Shown: positions 62,095-64,000 of the stretch, piece after piece
How the letters are laid out: the number at the start of each line of letters is the position of its first letter
Position numbering within the stretch: position 1 is the stretch's first letter
Assembly: GCA_029237695.1 (NCBI GenBank)
Contig: CM055274.1
Span: 66,461,484 to 66,525,483, forward strand
Direction: 5' to 3'
DNA: 64,000 bases
Source of the DNA: Conchocele bisecta
Lineage: Eukaryota > Mollusca > Bivalvia > Lucinida > Thyasiridae
The notes under the pieces: model-generated
Seen by the model: the letters and a program-made list of their open reading frames with translations, nothing else
What the model was told of the DNA's origin: nothing
Database searches by the model: none
Translations under genes and position numbers: made by a program

Positions 62095-62370
62095 TTAGGT
62101 TCCACCGAGGCTCGAACCCGCGCCAGCAAAACCCTTCTGGGTCCACCCCGCTAAGCCTTCGCTTAATTTCTTCTATTTTTTTTATTTTTTCGGCTTAGCG
62201 AGGTGTGTTACACTCACATCTCCTACACTCCATCATTGGACCGATGCCGCGGACCCCACCTCATCGTTACCTCCATCCGCTATAATGTGCAGAGCGGCCA
62301 GAGTGAATTACATGTGGCGAAACTTATCTCACTGTTGAGATATTAATGCCGGCGTACCGACACTGATCTG
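62095..62370 (-). ncRNA. Putative structured Pol III-type RNA (copy 2)
   Basis: Counterpart of 10340-10612 on the minus strand. B-box-like GGTTCGAGCC is at 62109-62118 and A-box-like TAGCGGGGTGG at 62143-62153, both unchanged; the A-run at 62070-62092 is the T-run terminator on the transcribed strand. The distal hairpin is TGTCGG-tacg-CCGGCA, where the change turns a U-A pair into U-G. About 32 extra bases lie near 62275-62310. Confidence 0.33.
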
Positions 62371-62815
62371 TGTTTATTTCTCGTATATAAACTTAACTTT
62401 GCTGGTGAACTAAAAAAAAATTGTTATTTATTATTAATTAATTAATTAATTATTATATTAATTAATATGTTTTCTATATAATAGGGGGTGTTCAGCTTTA
62501 AATTATAAATAATTTTATTAAAATTAATTAAATAACGAACCATCCCGGAAATTCGTGAATTATATAACCCTCACTAAGTGTTTATAAACTGTGTACACCA
62601 CCTGTGTAAATCGATAGCCCGTTTACATACCATCGATAAGGCTATAAATAGCCGTGTGTGTAATATATTATAGTGTGTTTATTTTCCATCCCGGAAGACG
62701 TAATCGTGTAATCTCTCTATAAAATGGACACTTAATATACGTGTAAGGTATGACATATAATTTACATTTTCATAACACGTGTAAGTGAAACATTGTCGTC
62801 TGCTTGGTGTTGTGA
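62371..62815. other. AT-rich spacer, counterpart of 9915-10339
   Basis: Keeps the GGCTATAAATAGCC palindrome, ATCGAT words and TTAATTAATTAATTATT tract. No gene. Confidence 0.4.
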
Positions 62816-63163
62816 TTACAACATAAATTTATAAGTGATATCGTAGAAATGTACGTTCGTAAACGAATCGTTGGGTTTTAATAGTTTTATATAATACGCC
62901 TTAGTTTCATATCCGATACGCATTATCTGTCTTAATGTTCGTATTTGCCTCTTGTATAGTTGACATAATTGCCGGTATAATATTGTAAATTCAACGTTTT
63001 TGTCGGAGCGTAATAAATTACGCTGGTATTTCATATATTCGATATCGCCTAGTGTTCTCATTTTATAGAATTTATATACAGGATTATAACCCCCGTATTC
63101 TTCGTAAACTTCTTCAACACAGCCATTAAAAATTTTCAATTCCAATTGTATTGTATTATCCAT
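62816..63163 (-). CDS. Uncharacterised 115-aa Polinton protein (copy 2)
   Basis: The same 115 codons as 9567-9914 with about five substitutions (for example KIFNG for KVFNG, IRTLRQ for IRTSRQ). Open throughout; no recognised motif. Confidence 0.6.
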   Translation of the reverse strand: MDNTIQLELKIFNGCVEEVYEEYGGYNPVYKFYKMRTLGDIEYMKYQRNLLRSDKNVEFTILYRQLCQLYKRQIRTLRQIMRIGYETKAYYIKLLKPNDSFTNVHFYDITYKFML

Positions 63164-63265
63164 TTTCTCTTTTATATTGGTACTTGTTTTTTCTGTTCAA
63201 TTTTATAAAATTAGTTTGATAATGTTTTTTACAGTGTTTTAATGCTGTAGAAACACCGTGACTTA

Positions 63266-63559
63266 TTAGATCGATTCTATCTTTCTAACTGACTTTCCGA
63301 TTTGAATTATTACTAAACGATAATACTTGCGAGCACGTAATCCCTTGATAACCATTCGATGAGTAGCCTGAGTGCCACCACATGGTGGACATAGCAGTGA
63401 CTCGGCTTTGGTCCCTACCCCACAATGTCGACATGGGCGAGGCGAAACTGAACCTCTTCGCATCCATGCACGGTGATGTTTGCAATATTCGTAAATACCG
63501 GTGCGAAAACATCTCTCATGACTACCTGTCTTCAACCATGCACACTTAACTATAACCAT
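63266..63559 (-). CDS. Small zinc-ribbon protein, intact
   Basis: The ATG lies just inside the terminal repeat boundary; 97 residues starting MVIVKCAWLKTGSHERC. CKHHRAW, then CRHCG and LCPPCGG form a four-Cys zinc-ribbon-like knuckle, followed by a basic tail (LRARKYYRLVIIQIGKS). In frame across the region that is shifted in copy 1. It could be a nucleic-acid-binding regulator; unproven. Confidence 0.5.
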   Translation of the reverse strand: MVIVKCAWLKTGSHERCFRTGIYEYCKHHRAWMRRGSVSPRPCRHCGVGTKAESLLCPPCGGTQATHRMVIKGLRARKYYRLVIIQIGKSVRKIESI

Positions 63560-63561
63560 TA

Positions 63562-63755
63562 TGTTGTATATATATACTGAGTATAACATAGGGATTTTTA
63601 TCTCTAATAGGGTGTATCTTCTCATGTCATAAATATATGGTCTCGCGGTAGTAGTATATAAGAGTCACAAATGATGCCATCATGCTGAGGAAGGTGCCGC
63701 GCGTAGCCGGTGCCTTCCAGAGGTGATGGTATCATTGTGACTCTTATATACTACT
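63562..63755. repeat. Right terminal inverted repeat of Polinton 2
   Basis: Ends ...CTCTTATATACTACT at 63755 followed by the target duplication CGTTG (63756-63760). Confidence 0.93.
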
Positions 63756-63760
63756 CGTTG

Positions 63761-64000
63761 GGTTACGGAAATTAAATTGTCAATATTGACATTTTGCACT
63801 GAGTGGTACACAAAACAAGTTTTTGTTGTGTTCACATTGCGATTAAGATGTTAATCTCAATACTTGAGATGTATCTATTAGGCAGTATATGTTTGTTTTG
63901 TGTACTAAATCAGTTGGCAAACATGTTTTTGTGTTTGAAAAAATCGGAAAATTGTAATACTGAGCCGTTCAGAGCCCTTAAGACGTGCGAGATGGTGTAT
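63761..64000. other. Host flank, nothing recognised
   Basis: AT-rich sequence without recognised features. Confidence 0.4.

Larger units (their letters stand above)
50411..63755 (-). mobile_element. Polinton/Maverick virus-transposon, copy 2 (internally deleted)
   Basis: 13,345 bp in the opposite orientation to copy 1. Same 194-bp termini; target duplication CGTTG at 50406-50410 and 63756-63760. Relative to copy 1 it lacks a 4.6-kb block corresponding to about 11812-16394, which held the fibre shaft, penton-like, ~370-aa and tail-anchored genes plus the 3' half of the 15553-16900 gene. Capsid and ATPase genes are intact here; polymerase and integrase are broken. The flank on both sides is ordinary AT-rich host DNA and the two target duplications differ, so it was a separate insertion and not a duplication of the whole locus. 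Confidence 0.95.

Overview
The window looks like metazoan nuclear DNA, most likely from a mollusc and probably a bivalve. It is AT-rich and intron-containing, and it holds several families of terminal-inverted-repeat DNA elements, LINE fragments, TGACCTTGACC-type tandem repeats and a dispersed SINE-like sequence (core ATCCTGATCAGACTGTGC) of a kind I associate with heterodont bivalves. The species cannot be named from the sequence. No bacterial-style genes are present.

The main content is two copies of one Polinton/Maverick (adintovirus-like) virus-transposon in opposite orientation: copy 1 at 8958-26732 (17.8 kb) and copy 2 at 50411-63755 (13.3 kb). Each has 194-bp terminal inverted repeats whose outer 106 bp or so form a hairpin, and each is flanked by its own perfect 5-bp target duplication (TCAAG and CGTTG). 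The shared gene set is: protein-primed family B DNA polymerase, retroviral-type integrase, FtsK/HerA-type packaging ATPase, a probable double-jelly-roll major capsid protein, and a row of small membrane or unknown virion-type proteins. Copy 1 also has a two-gene attachment/vertex region: an adenovirus-fibre-like protein of 48-residue coiled-coil repeats with a beta-rich tip, and a penton-like candidate. Copy 2 has lost about 4.6 kb here. Both copies are decayed. Copy 1 has breaks in polymerase, integrase, capsid, ATPase and fibre; copy 2 keeps capsid and ATPase open but has broken polymerase and integrase. A conserved non-coding block (10340-10612 and its counterpart at about 62095-62370) carries hairpins, A-box- and B-box-like sequences and a T-run, suggesting a Pol III transcript comparable in concept to adenovirus VA RNA.

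Layout. 1-4577: repeats and one possible small secreted-protein ORF. 4578-4712 and 27127-27285: two phase-1 exons of a Ser/Thr-rich, mucin-like host gene; copy 1 and a 4-kb TTAA-flanked element (4830-8864) lie in the intron between them. 27724-28035: 44-bp array. 28206-31899: giant foldback element with 8-bp target duplications. 31970-34310: degenerate repeats and hairpins. 34840-36020 and 39560-45620: two arrays of a 54-bp minisatellite, separated by a TTAA-flanked MITE carrying a LINE fragment. 45658-46132: uninterrupted copy of that MITE. 46137-50410: mostly unassigned, with a decayed THAP-domain exon at 49360. 50411-63755: Polinton copy 2. 63756-64000: flank.

How the Polinton genes would work together (family knowledge): polymerase copies the linear genome, integrase inserts it, ATPase packages it into a capsid of the major capsid protein, the fibre and penton-like proteins would sit at vertices, and the small membrane proteins may act in entry or in an internal membrane. 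No adenovirus-type maturation protease was found.
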